This document shows, one piece after another, positions 14,127 through 20,700 of a stretch of 20,855 nt of DNA. The stretch is taken from contig DCWQ01000035.1 of the NCBI GenBank assembly GCA_002328185.1, positions 96,510-117,364 on the forward strand. Reading direction: 5' to 3'. The translations under genes and the position numbers were made by a program. This stretch comes from Dehalococcoidia bacterium UBA2158 (GTDB lineage: Bacteria; Chloroflexota; Dehalococcoidia; Lucifugimonadales; UBA3495). Positions within the stretch are counted from its first letter, which is position 1. Each line of letters opens with the position of its first letter. The notes beneath the pieces are model-generated. The model saw only the letters and a list, made by a program, of their open reading frames with translations. It had not been told where the DNA came from and did not search any database.

Positions 14127-15698
14127 TTAGGCTTGGCCGTGGCGTATGGCTCTGCCGGCCAGAGCACCGGTGTGTTTGCCTTGGTCAACCACGACGGTGC
14201 CGTTAACTAGAACGTACTCGATACCCACCGGGAATTGCTTGGGTTGGGCGCGGGTGGAGGGAGACATCACGGTGCTCGGATCGAACACCACGATGTCCGC
14301 CTTCATGCCGTCCCGCAACATGCCACGGTCTCGAATATCCAGGCGAAGGGCGGCCATGGACGTCATCTTCCTGATCGTCTCTTCCAAGGTCAGCCTGCCC
14401 GTCTCACGCACGTATTCGGCCAAAATCGTGGGGAAGGTCCCATAACTGCGCGGGTTGGGGTACTCGCCTAGCAGGACGGCATCGGTGCCGACCATGGTCC
14501 GGGCGTGGGATATGAAGTCGGGCAGCGTCTCCAGGCTGGGTCCGGGAGAGACGTAGGAGATCTGAAGGTCTTCATCCAACGACAAGTCGCAGATGGCATC
14601 CACTTCTCCTATCTTCATCATCTCCGCCGCCTCTGCCAGAGACTTGCCTTCGAACTTGCGGTTATGAGGTTGTTTGAAGTTGGTCAGCATCAGGTCCGTG
14701 AACGAGCCGCTGCGAGGGCGGATCTCTTGGCGAAGGCGCTCCCTGCCGTCCGGCGAGCGCAGGACCTCCTTGAGCTTCTCCGGCCCTCCGTTGAAGGCCC
14801 ATTCTGGAATCAAGATCAGAAGACGTGTGCTGCTGTAGGCGTAATGAAAGCAGTCCATGGTCACGTCTTGGCCTTTAGCGGCCGCGTCATCGACCAGCCC
14901 CAGCAGCTGACCGGCGCTCCCTGAGTGGGTCAACTTCTGGTAGAAGTGGGTCAGATGGCAGGGCGTCTCTCCCCGCTGGCCTATCTCCAAAGCCTCTTTC
15001 ACTGGATCCAAGAATTCGTCGCCGAGTTTGTTCCGCAGGTGGGTGTGGTAGATGCCGCCGTGACGTCCCGCCTCCTGCGCCAGTTCCACCAATTCGTTGG
15101 TGTCCGCATAGCTCCCCGGCGGGTAGTCGAGGCCAGTGGAGAGCCCGAATGCTCCTTGCTCCATGCCTTCCCGGAGCATGGCCCGCATGTTGGCCCGCTC
15201 GGCTTCGGTTGCCGGTCTTTCATCCCAACCCACGGCAGATATTCGGAGTGGCGAGTTCCCGATGATGTAGGCGATGTTGACAGCGACCGTGCCGTCAAAC
15301 ATGTCTAGGTATTCGGCCACGGTGGACCAGGTCCCAGGTAGTTGGGGAGCGCCGTCCAGGCCTGAATTCAGCTCGAAGAATGCCAAGAAATCATCGTGAG
15401 AAGTGAAAGGTGCGTAGGAGTTGCCGTCCACCCCCACCAGTTCCGTGGTGATGCCCTGGTGGACTTTCGGGTGGTGTTCGGGCTCGGCCAAGATCATGAG
15501 GCCGGAGTGGGCGTGCACGTCGATAAACCCCGGACAGACCACTTTCGATCGGGCGTCGATGACCCGGGCGGATTCCGTGCCCGACGAATCCCCCCGGAAT
15601 ATGTGAATGGCATCCCCCTCCACGCCCACCGAGCCGTAGAAGCCGGGGTTGCCGGAGCCGTCAACGATAAGTCCGTTGTTGATCAGAAGGTCAAGCAA
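14127..15698 (-). CDS. N-acyl-D-amino-acid deacylase family amidohydrolase
   Basis: The 523-residue product matches the D-aminoacylase group of the amidohydrolase superfamily in length and motifs: LINNGLIVDGSGNPGFYGSVGVEGD at the N-terminal small barrel, PGFIDVHAHSG with the HxH metal pair His62/His64, His220 in YHTHLRN, His251 in CHLTHF, and Asp406 in MVGTD as likely general base. The C-terminal MLRDGMKADIVVFDP is the usual 'G.l..G..ADivvfDp'. The family's metal-bridging Cys (usual GNCGxSxxP) is Asp91 here (GVDGNSYAP), and the later HPR.YGTF is NPRSYGTF. The start is a TTG (15698) with AAGGTG a few bases upstream; no ATG fits. It probably removes an acyl group from N-acyl-D-amino acids or a related amide. 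Transcribed 56 bases after the SnoaL-like gene and before the M20 gene. Confidence 0.88.
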   Translation of the reverse strand: MLDLLINNGLIVDGSGNPGFYGSVGVEGDAIHIFRGDSSGTESARVIDARSKVVCPGFIDVHAHSGLMILAEPEHHPKVHQGITTELVGVDGNSYAPFTSHDDFLAFFELNSGLDGAPQLPGTWSTVAEYLDMFDGTVAVNIAYIIGNSPLRISAVGWDERPATEAERANMRAMLREGMEQGAFGLSTGLDYPPGSYADTNELVELAQEAGRHGGIYHTHLRNKLGDEFLDPVKEALEIGQRGETPCHLTHFYQKLTHSGSAGQLLGLVDDAAAKGQDVTMDCFHYAYSSTRLLILIPEWAFNGGPEKLKEVLRSPDGRERLRQEIRPRSGSFTDLMLTNFKQPHNRKFEGKSLAEAAEMMKIGEVDAICDLSLDEDLQISYVSPGPSLETLPDFISHARTMVGTDAVLLGEYPNPRSYGTFPTILAEYVRETGRLTLEETIRKMTSMAALRLDIRDRGMLRDGMKADIVVFDPSTVMSPSTRAQPKQFPVGIEYVLVNGTVVVDQGKHTGALAGRAIRHGQA

Positions 15699-15754
15699 GG
15701 TGCACCTTACGCAGGGTTAGATTTTGCTGTTCGCCAGCATCTTAAACGAGGTGG

Positions 15755-16249
15755 CTAGGCCGAACGCACCTCGGCCCAACCGGTGTCGAAGGGCGTGCTG
15801 AAGACGCCGGTGGATTTTTTGCTTTTGAACATCCACTGGCCGTCGACGCGGACGTATTCCTCGTCATCGATACCCGCCCGCCACATGGCCCGGTCGCCGT
15901 CGCTCACGGTACAGGGCATGAACAGGTACCAGCGCGCCCTGGCCGTGTCGCCGGTGACCTCGATCTGGGCATTCAGGCTGTAATGGACGGCAAAGGTGAA
16001 GATCTCCGCGGCGCCTTTGAAGAACCCGCGGATGGCCTCCCTTCCTTCGAACCGGCCCAGAGGCCCACTCTCCCACACCGCGTTCTCGACGAACAGGGCC
16101 GCTATCCCATCCGGGTTGTAATTGTCGTCGCACAGCTCGGCATACCTGGATTTGAGGTTCCGGATGGCATCCGTGTCCTCCAGCGTCCGGACCCTGGTCT
16201 CCAGCTCTTCTAGCCTGCTGATGAGGTCTGAATCTGCTTGAGCGGTCAT
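15755..16249 (-). CDS. SnoaL-like / NTF2-fold small protein
   Basis: The 164-residue product fits the SnoaL-like (SnoaL_4, PF13577) NTF2 fold. After a coiled-coil-like N-terminus (ISRLEELETRVRTLEDTDAIRNL, residues about 10-32) come KSRYAELCDDNYNPDGIAALFVENAVWES, then GRFEGREAIRGFFKGA, HYSLNAQIEVTGDTARARWYLF, and EEYVRVDGQWMFKSKKS, all normal landmarks. Relatives include dehydratases, isomerases and hydroxylase components acting on steroid- or polyketide-like compounds; many have no known activity. A His-Asp catalytic pair cannot be assigned with confidence. ATG 16249 has AAGGA five bases upstream. It is the first gene of the leftward run with the deacylase, M20 and DUF1028 genes, and a palindrome with a -10-like TACAAT lies about 45 bases before it. 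Confidence 0.83.
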   Translation of the reverse strand: MTAQADSDLISRLEELETRVRTLEDTDAIRNLKSRYAELCDDNYNPDGIAALFVENAVWESGPLGRFEGREAIRGFFKGAAEIFTFAVHYSLNAQIEVTGDTARARWYLFMPCTVSDGDRAMWRAGIDDEEYVRVDGQWMFKSKKSTGVFSTPFDTGWAEVRSA

Positions 16250-16293
16250 TGTTCCTTTCCCTGCCTGCGAAAATAGATGGTTCGTGATGGAGA

Positions 16294-16315
16294 TTGTAGA
16301 CGAATCTGTCTACAA
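16294..16315. promoter_or_regulatory. Candidate operator: 22-bp palindrome overlapping a -10-like box
   Basis: TTGTAGAC (16294-16301) and GTCTACAA (16308-16315) are perfect 8-base inverted arms around a 6-base centre, the size and symmetry of a site for a dimeric helix-turn-helix regulator. On the minus strand the region contains TACAAT (16294-16299 read in reverse), five of six matches to a -10 box, about 45 bases before the SnoaL-like ATG, but there is no good -35. A bound repressor would block this promoter. No regulator gene is in the window. The arm core TGTAGA recurs at 6393-6420. Confidence 0.5.
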
Positions 16316-16361
16316 GTTGGATGTACAGCTTAACCCCGCATCTGATCCGATGAACCAGGCA

Positions 16362-16403
16362 CGCTAACGCCCCGTCCTCCTGCGGAAGGACGGGGCGTTA
16401 GCG
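16362..16403 (-). terminator. Perfect 17-bp GC-rich hairpin after the esterase-like gene (no T run)
   Basis: CGCTAACGCCCCGTCCT (16362-16378) pairs perfectly with AGGACGGGGCGTTAGCG (16387-16403) around an 8-base loop. It begins 22 bases beyond the stop of the hydrolase gene that ends at 16426 and lies upstream of the promoter region for the SnoaL-like run. Neither side has a T run, so it may be an intrinsic terminator lacking a U-tract, a 3'-end stabilising hairpin, or an intergenic palindromic repeat. Confidence 0.55.
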
Positions 16404-16425
16404 CTACTGGCGTTTGTTGGGGCCT

Positions 16426-17283
16426 TTATCCAAGCTGCTGGGTGATGAATTCTGTAGCTACCTTTGCAAATTCGTCTGCTTCCACGCCTGCTTCCCTGGC
16501 CCAGCCATGGCCCTTTCCCTGGAAAGGCACGAGTTGGGCCTTGCCACCAACTTTGTTGTAGGCGGAGACGAATCTCTCGGAGGCTTCGATCGGCATCACA
16601 TCGTCGGCAGTGCCGTGTAAAACCAACGCGGGAGGCAATGTCAGGCTCTCGCCACTTTCTATGATGTTCAAAGGGGTGGATTCGTGCATCGCTTCGTCGC
16701 CCTGGAAGAACATGTGGTGTTTTTCCATCAACGCCGTGTTACCTTTTTCCCTGGCGATCTCGTACCTGAGATACGGTTCAATGACCGGCCAGCATGAAAT
16801 CATCCAGGCCAATTTGGCGTCGTCAGGAGACGAGCCTCCCAGAGGCAGGGCAGTATACCTGGAATCATTGATGCGCATGGCGGCTAGAGGCAAGGTGTGT
16901 CCACCGCTGGAGTAGCCGATACCGCCCACGGTGTGGGGGTCCCCGTTGAATTCGCCGGCATGAGCTTTGAGCCAGCGGACGCCATAGTTGATGTCCTGGA
17001 TCTGCGTAGGGTAAGGAAACCCTTCGCCTACTCGCATACCGATGGCGGCCACTACCAGGCCGGTCGCGGCCAGTGGCCTGCTGGTTGACGCGTATTCGGT
17101 GTGATCTTTGTCGGTCCACGCCCCGCCGTGGATGCTTAAAAGCATGGGGAAGGGCCCTGGGCCTCCGGGTTGGTAGATCCGGACCTGGCGGATTACGCCT
17201 CCTACGTTGAGGTACTCCTCGTCATGCACTCGAACCTCGTACAAGTCGGAAGGGTTGTATTGGTGCGCCTTTTCGGTGGTCAT
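16426..17283 (-). CDS. Alpha/beta hydrolase, HSL/BD-FAE-like esterase
   Basis: The 285-residue product is an alpha/beta hydrolase of the hormone-sensitive-lipase/carboxylesterase-like type. It has the oxyanion-hole motif HGG in SIHGGAWTDKD (residues 52-54), nucleophile Ser125 in GIGYSSGGH, Asp227 in HGTADDVMP and His259 in GKGHGW. The segment TQIQDINYGVRWLKAHAGEFNGDP between HGG and the nucleophile is typical of the family. It should hydrolyse short-chain esters, lactones or formamides in the cytoplasm; there is no signal peptide. ATG 17283 has AAGGAGA seven to eight bases upstream, while the upstream in-frame TTG at 17316 has none. It is transcribed alone, divergent from the small gene at 17492, and is followed by the 17-bp hairpin at 16362-16403. 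Confidence 0.88.
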   Translation of the reverse strand: MTTEKAHQYNPSDLYEVRVHDEEYLNVGGVIRQVRIYQPGGPGPFPMLLSIHGGAWTDKDHTEYASTSRPLAATGLVVAAIGMRVGEGFPYPTQIQDINYGVRWLKAHAGEFNGDPHTVGGIGYSSGGHTLPLAAMRINDSRYTALPLGGSSPDDAKLAWMISCWPVIEPYLRYEIAREKGNTALMEKHHMFFQGDEAMHESTPLNIIESGESLTLPPALVLHGTADDVMPIEASERFVSAYNKVGGKAQLVPFQGKGHGWAREAGVEADEFAKVATEFITQQLG

Positions 17284-17351
17284 GGGCTGTCTCCTTATGA
17301 TTTCTGGGATGCCCAACGGATTCTAGTTTCATCGAATAGGTGTCACTTTGA

Positions 17352-17367
17352 TTATAGGAAACTATAA
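17352..17367. promoter_or_regulatory. Inverted repeat over a -10-like box upstream of the esterase-like gene
   Basis: TTATAG (17352-17357) and CTATAA (17362-17367) are perfect 6-base arms around GAAA. Read on the minus strand, TATAAT (17356 to 17351) is a perfect -10 consensus about 70 bases before the esterase-like ATG, but no matching -35 is seen at the right spacing. It may be the promoter with an overlapping control site; the AT-rich arms are short enough to arise by chance. Confidence 0.35.
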
Positions 17368-17431
17368 AACGGCAGTATAAGGGCGTCAATCTCAGGTAAA
17401 GAGATACCGGTCAATTCAAATATACCAAGGT

Positions 17432-17460
17432 TCGACGATTAGGCGGACCTATCGTATAGT
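17432..17460 (+). promoter_or_regulatory. Candidate sigma-70-type promoter for the 17492-20633 run
   Basis: TCGACG (17432-17437, four of six matches to the -35 consensus) is followed after 17 bases by TATAGT (17455-17460, five of six to the -10). Transcription would start near 17467, about 25 bases before the ATG at 17492, leaving room for the GGAGG ribosome site at 17478-17482. This is pattern evidence only. Confidence 0.42.
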
Positions 17461-17491
17461 CTCTCAATCTTGTGTTCGGAGGAAACCGAGG

Positions 17492-17794
17492 ATGTACATG
17501 GTGAGAAACGTCTGGAAGTGTGCCCGTGGAAAGGTGCCTGAGTGCTTGGAAGTTGTTAAGGATGTTAGGGCTTCCTGGGCCAGGGATGGGAATACAACGG
17601 GCAAGATCTACGTGGATTTCACAGACCGAATGGATACCATCGCCTTTGAAATCGAAGTGGACGGGATAGATGAGTACTTTAGCAATCAGCGTTCCAATTA
17701 CGACGAGCTTTCCCCCGAGACTATAGAGTCTGTTAGACAATTTAATATCAACACAGTAGAAGGCCATCGCCAGTTCTGGGAGGTCGTTCCGTAG
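17492..17794 (+). CDS. Small dimeric alpha/beta-barrel-like protein of unknown function
   Basis: A 100-residue product. I do not recognise a named family with certainty. The pattern is beta-alpha-beta-beta-alpha: VRNVWKCARGKVPECLEVVKDVRASWARDG, then TGKIYVDFTDRMDTIAFEIEVDGIDEYFSNQ. This is like the ferredoxin-like dimeric alpha/beta barrels (NIPSNAP or DUF6176-type), where a strand with 'G K v.efl...k' leads into a helix and a second strand with 'd.v.. e.e' follows. Such proteins are often small monooxygenases, isomerases or ligand binders. GGAGG at 17478-17482, nine bases before the ATG, favours 17492 over the ATG at 17498. It lies 61 bases before the FAH-family gene on the same strand and may be part of that pathway. 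Real gene very likely, function unknown. Confidence 0.7.
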   Translation: MYMVRNVWKCARGKVPECLEVVKDVRASWARDGNTTGKIYVDFTDRMDTIAFEIEVDGIDEYFSNQRSNYDELSPETIESVRQFNINTVEGHRQFWEVVP

Positions 17795-17855
17795 AATAAT
17801 AAAGTGACCGAAATTTCGACGACCCGAAAAAATTTTCTCATTTAGGAGAACCAAC

Positions 17856-18644
17856 ATGATCTGGTGCCGCTTTGAAGTGGAGGGAGAACCCAGCTACGGT
17901 ATCATCGAGGACGACTGCGTCAAACAGGTTTCTGGAAGTCCATTTGGGGAGTATGCCGTCACTAACAACGTCCACCCATTGACACAAGTGAAGTTGTTGG
18001 CGCCGATCAAACCAGGAATGCTGTACGCCGCGGGCCCCAATTACCGGGGGCACGTAGAGGGCATGGCCGCCCGGCGGGGCTCACCGCCAAGCTATCCCGA
18101 CCGACCTTCTCCCAATTATCGGTCGGTCCACGCTGTTATCGGCACCGAGGAAAATATCGTGGTGCCGAAGGAGAGCGCCGGGGCTGTTCAACCTGAAGGG
18201 CAGTTGGCAGTGGTGATAGGCAAGATGGCCAAGAATGTATCTGTGGATGAGGCATTGGGCTGTGTGTTCGGATACACCATCGGCAATGACATCAGCGAGC
18301 GGCCCTGGCAGCAGGCCGACCGCACCATGTTTCGTGGCAAAAATTGCGACACATGGAAGCCGATGGGACCGTGGATAGTTACTGATCTGTCCCCCACAGG
18401 ATTCCGTATCATCGTGCGGCACAACGGAGTCGTCTGGGAGGATTTTTCTTCCTCCGACCAAATTTGGGACACCGCTACCTGGATCCATGAGCTCAGCAAG
18501 TATGCCACTTTGTATCCTGGCGACGTCTTGTGGATGGGAACTCAGGGAGCCGACGGCGACATGATGCCCGGCGACACCATAGAAGTTGAGATCAGTGACA
18601 TTGGCACCCTCAGAAACTACGTGGTTGCCGAAGAGCAGGGGTGA
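17856..18644 (+). CDS. Fumarylacetoacetate hydrolase (FAH) family protein with a changed metal ligand
   Basis: The 262-residue product matches the FAH family: an N-terminal small domain (MIWCRFEVEGEPSYGIIEDDCV), KLLAPIKPGMLYAAGPNYRGHVEGM with the conserved 'p.ki...G.Ny..H', then the metal-site region PEGQLAVVIGKMAKNVSVDEAL, GYTIGNDISERPWQQ with Asp145, GKNCDTWKPMGPWIVT, and a C-terminal LYPGDVLWMGTQGADGDMMPGDTIEVEISDIGTLRN. In most members the first metal motif is E-x-E; here it is Glu114-Gly-Gln116, so the second acidic ligand is replaced. Family reactions include hydrolysis of acylpyruvates and related C-C bonds, decarboxylation and isomerisation of beta-keto acids. AGGAG lies seven bases before the ATG. 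A terminator-like hairpin follows at 18704-18728. Confidence 0.88.
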   Translation: MIWCRFEVEGEPSYGIIEDDCVKQVSGSPFGEYAVTNNVHPLTQVKLLAPIKPGMLYAAGPNYRGHVEGMAARRGSPPSYPDRPSPNYRSVHAVIGTEENIVVPKESAGAVQPEGQLAVVIGKMAKNVSVDEALGCVFGYTIGNDISERPWQQADRTMFRGKNCDTWKPMGPWIVTDLSPTGFRIIVRHNGVVWEDFSSSDQIWDTATWIHELSKYATLYPGDVLWMGTQGADGDMMPGDTIEVEISDIGTLRNYVVAEEQG

Positions 18645-18703
18645 CCGGCTAACACTTTCACCACCACTCCTGTAGTGGCCTCCTGGAATCAGATGTCTCT
18701 GGA

Positions 18704-18728
18704 AAAAGCCCCTAAACGAGAGGCTTTT
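18704..18728 (+). terminator. Terminator-like hairpin between the FAH-family and DUF35 genes
   Basis: AAAAGCCCCT (18704-18713) pairs with AGAGGCTTTT (18719-18728), ten positions with one C-A mismatch, around AAACG, ending in four T. It lies 60 bases after the FAH-family stop and could end or attenuate that transcript. The arm's flanking A and T runs would let it work on either strand. The remainder of the 215-base gap before 18860 shows no gene and no convincing promoter. Confidence 0.5.
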
Positions 18729-18859
18729 AACATCTTTGTTGTTGGGCCCGAAAGAGGCCAAGCAAGGCTCGGCAATCACCCAATGGAATTCACACTCGGT
18801 ACTACATTGGACTGGACCCGGGTTCTGTCTTAACATTCAAGGAATAATCAGGAGGTAAT

Positions 18860-19270
18860 ATGCCCAAGATAATCCCGGTTCCCGACGAGTTGAGCAAACC
18901 TTTTTGGGACGCAGTCAACGAGAAGCGCCTATTGTTGCAAAATTGTACTGCCTGCGACAGGCTCCAATACCCACCGCGACAGACATGCCTGGCCTGTGGT
19001 TCCGCGGAGAATCTGGAATGGAAGGATGTGGAAGGGAGAGGTCACGTGTCTACCTACATCGTGATAGAGGACGGTCGGCTGGGCCGGCGTATGCCCGATC
19101 AACCCTACAACTTGGCGTTAATAACCCTGGACCAGGACACGAGCGTTAATTTTTACTCCAACCTTCCGGGAGTTCCTCCCTACGAGGTCCCCGTGGGGGC
19201 TGCTGTTCAGGTGATTTTTGAACAGGTCGGGCCGGACCAACTGATCCATGAATGGCAGGTGGTGGATTAA
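18860..19270 (+). CDS. Zn-ribbon/OB-fold (DUF35) protein, acyl-CoA-pathway partner of the thiolase-like protein
   Basis: The 136-residue product has the two parts of DUF35 proteins: an N-terminal rubredoxin-like zinc ribbon with four cysteines (Cys29, Cys32, Cys43, Cys46; CTACDRLQYPPRQTCLACGS) and a C-terminal OB fold (WKDVEGRGHVSTYIVIED, YNLALITLDQDTSVNFYSNLPG, VPVGAAVQVIFEQVG). The helix SKPFWDAVNEKRLLLQNC is the usual lead-in. DUF35 proteins bind acyl-CoA and form complexes with thiolase-like enzymes, for example the ChsH2/Ltp2 hydratase-aldolase in steroid side-chain loss. The thiolase-like gene begins 46 bases downstream, so the same partnership is very likely here. AGGAGG lies a few bases before the ATG, one of the strongest ribosome sites in the window. 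High confidence for family and partnership. Confidence 0.92.
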   Translation: MPKIIPVPDELSKPFWDAVNEKRLLLQNCTACDRLQYPPRQTCLACGSAENLEWKDVEGRGHVSTYIVIEDGRLGRRMPDQPYNLALITLDQDTSVNFYSNLPGVPPYEVPVGAAVQVIFEQVGPDQLIHEWQVVD

Positions 19271-19316
19271 ACCACCGGTCCGTCCCAAAGATTAATGTAA
19301 CAAGAATAGGTGAGTG

Positions 19317-20633
19317 ATGGCTACGCAAACTCCATATGGGTGGCGAAGAGATACAGACGGGCTGGGGGTCTGGAAGCACCGCGGCAAAGTAGCGGTGGCT
19401 GGATTCGGTCATTCCCCGGTTGACCGGCGATGGGACGAGACATCCATGGATAAAACCCTGGGCGCGTACTCTATGCTCGCCTGTGAGCTGGCCATGGAGG
19501 ACGCGGGAGTTACCCCGGACCAGATCGATGGGGTCATCTGTTGCGATAGTCATATCGCTGGCAGCAGTGGAGGCACCGCGTCCAACTGGGCGCCGCGGCC
19601 CTACTTCGAAGCGCCCTACGACTCTGAATGGGGTCTCACGCTGGTAAATGGCGATTGGCTTGTCAAACAGATGGAGTTGCCGAATGTCAAATACACCCCG
19701 TCCAATGTACCCACCATTGGGGAAATGATGGGTCTTGCCGCCCAGTCCATAGCCGACGGGCTATGCACCACTTGTTTAGTGATCTACCCAACGGGAAACA
19801 TGGAAGGCAGGTATCGCCGCGGTGGCGAGAACGCGGAGGACCATGCTGATGGGGCCCGGCAATGGACATTCCCCTGGGGGAACCACGGAGGCAACGATTT
19901 CATCAACATATTCCCCCACAATCAATATTGCCTAAAATACGGCGGGACCCACGACGACGTGGCCCCTTTTGTGATCAACCAACACCGAAACGGACTTTTG
20001 ACGCCGTGGGGCTACAATGCCTCCAGTGGAATGGTCCAACTTACCGATGAGGATTACGTGAACTCCAGATATATCCTGAATCCGCTCCGGATATTTGATT
20101 GCGACAGGCCGGTCAATGCTTCGGCTGCCTACCTGGTCACAACTGCCGAGCGCGCCCGGGATATGCGGCAACCACCCGTGTACGTACTCAATCATTCCCA
20201 GCACAATTTCGCACAGCGCACCACTCAACCGGATCTGGCCGAGATAGAAGAATGGACGGACCGCGCCGCCCGGAGAATGTTTGAGGGAGCCGGACTCGGT
20301 CCCGCCGATGTTGATATTTTTAACCCCTACGACGGTTACTCCATAATGGCCCAGTTCTTTCTGGAGTCCTTCCAATGGCACGGCGTAAAGAGGGGAGACG
20401 CTTTCGCCTTTTACGCGGACGACATCAGAGTGGAGGGTCCCCATCCTTTCAGCTCCAGCGGTGGCAATCTTGGGAACGGCCGGACCCGCACGGCTATGTA
20501 TACCGATAGTATCGAACAGCTTCGAGGAACGGCCGGTCCACGGCAGGTAACAGTTAAAGCCGAAACCGCGCTGGCTGCCTTCACTACTCCCAGTAGTGGC
20601 GGCTGGATGATGTTCGGCAAGCACCCCAGCTAA
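19317..20633 (+). CDS. Thiolase-like (SCP2/lipid-transfer type) protein without the nucleophilic Cys, probable retro-aldolase
   Basis: The 438-residue product has the thiolase fold landmarks: GKVAVAGFGHSP (23-33), ELAMEDAGVTPDQIDGVIC (57-75), DDVAPFVINQHRNG (213-226), DCDRPVNASAAYLVTTAERARD (261-282), DIFNPYDGYSIMAQFFLESF (333-352) and PFSSSGGNLGNGRTR (377-391). Where thiolases have the nucleophilic Cys followed by SG, this protein has NVPTIGEMMGLAAQSIADG (129-148), with no Cys. Condensing/thiolytic activity is therefore unlikely. With the DUF35 gene 46 bases upstream, it resembles Ltp2-type aldolases, which split a beta-hydroxyacyl-CoA by retro-aldol chemistry and rely on tyrosines; NPYDGY supplies candidates. 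ATG 19317 is preferred to GTG 19314; AGGTGA lies just upstream. The product has no signal peptide. Confidence 0.87.
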   Translation: MATQTPYGWRRDTDGLGVWKHRGKVAVAGFGHSPVDRRWDETSMDKTLGAYSMLACELAMEDAGVTPDQIDGVICCDSHIAGSSGGTASNWAPRPYFEAPYDSEWGLTLVNGDWLVKQMELPNVKYTPSNVPTIGEMMGLAAQSIADGLCTTCLVIYPTGNMEGRYRRGGENAEDHADGARQWTFPWGNHGGNDFINIFPHNQYCLKYGGTHDDVAPFVINQHRNGLLTPWGYNASSGMVQLTDEDYVNSRYILNPLRIFDCDRPVNASAAYLVTTAERARDMRQPPVYVLNHSQHNFAQRTTQPDLAEIEEWTDRAARRMFEGAGLGPADVDIFNPYDGYSIMAQFFLESFQWHGVKRGDAFAFYADDIRVEGPHPFSSSGGNLGNGRTRTAMYTDSIEQLRGTAGPRQVTVKAETALAAFTTPSSGGWMMFGKHPS

Positions 20634-20700
20634 ATAATTTCATCAACCATCCCTTTTCCTGGAAAGAGTCGTCACCAAAATACCTTTTCCAACCGGGCGT

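Noticed and set aside
18729..18859. A possible tRNA or riboswitch in the gap before the DUF35 gene
   Set aside because: I could not fold a cloverleaf or see a conserved aptamer. Only a short hairpin and a strong ribosome site are present.
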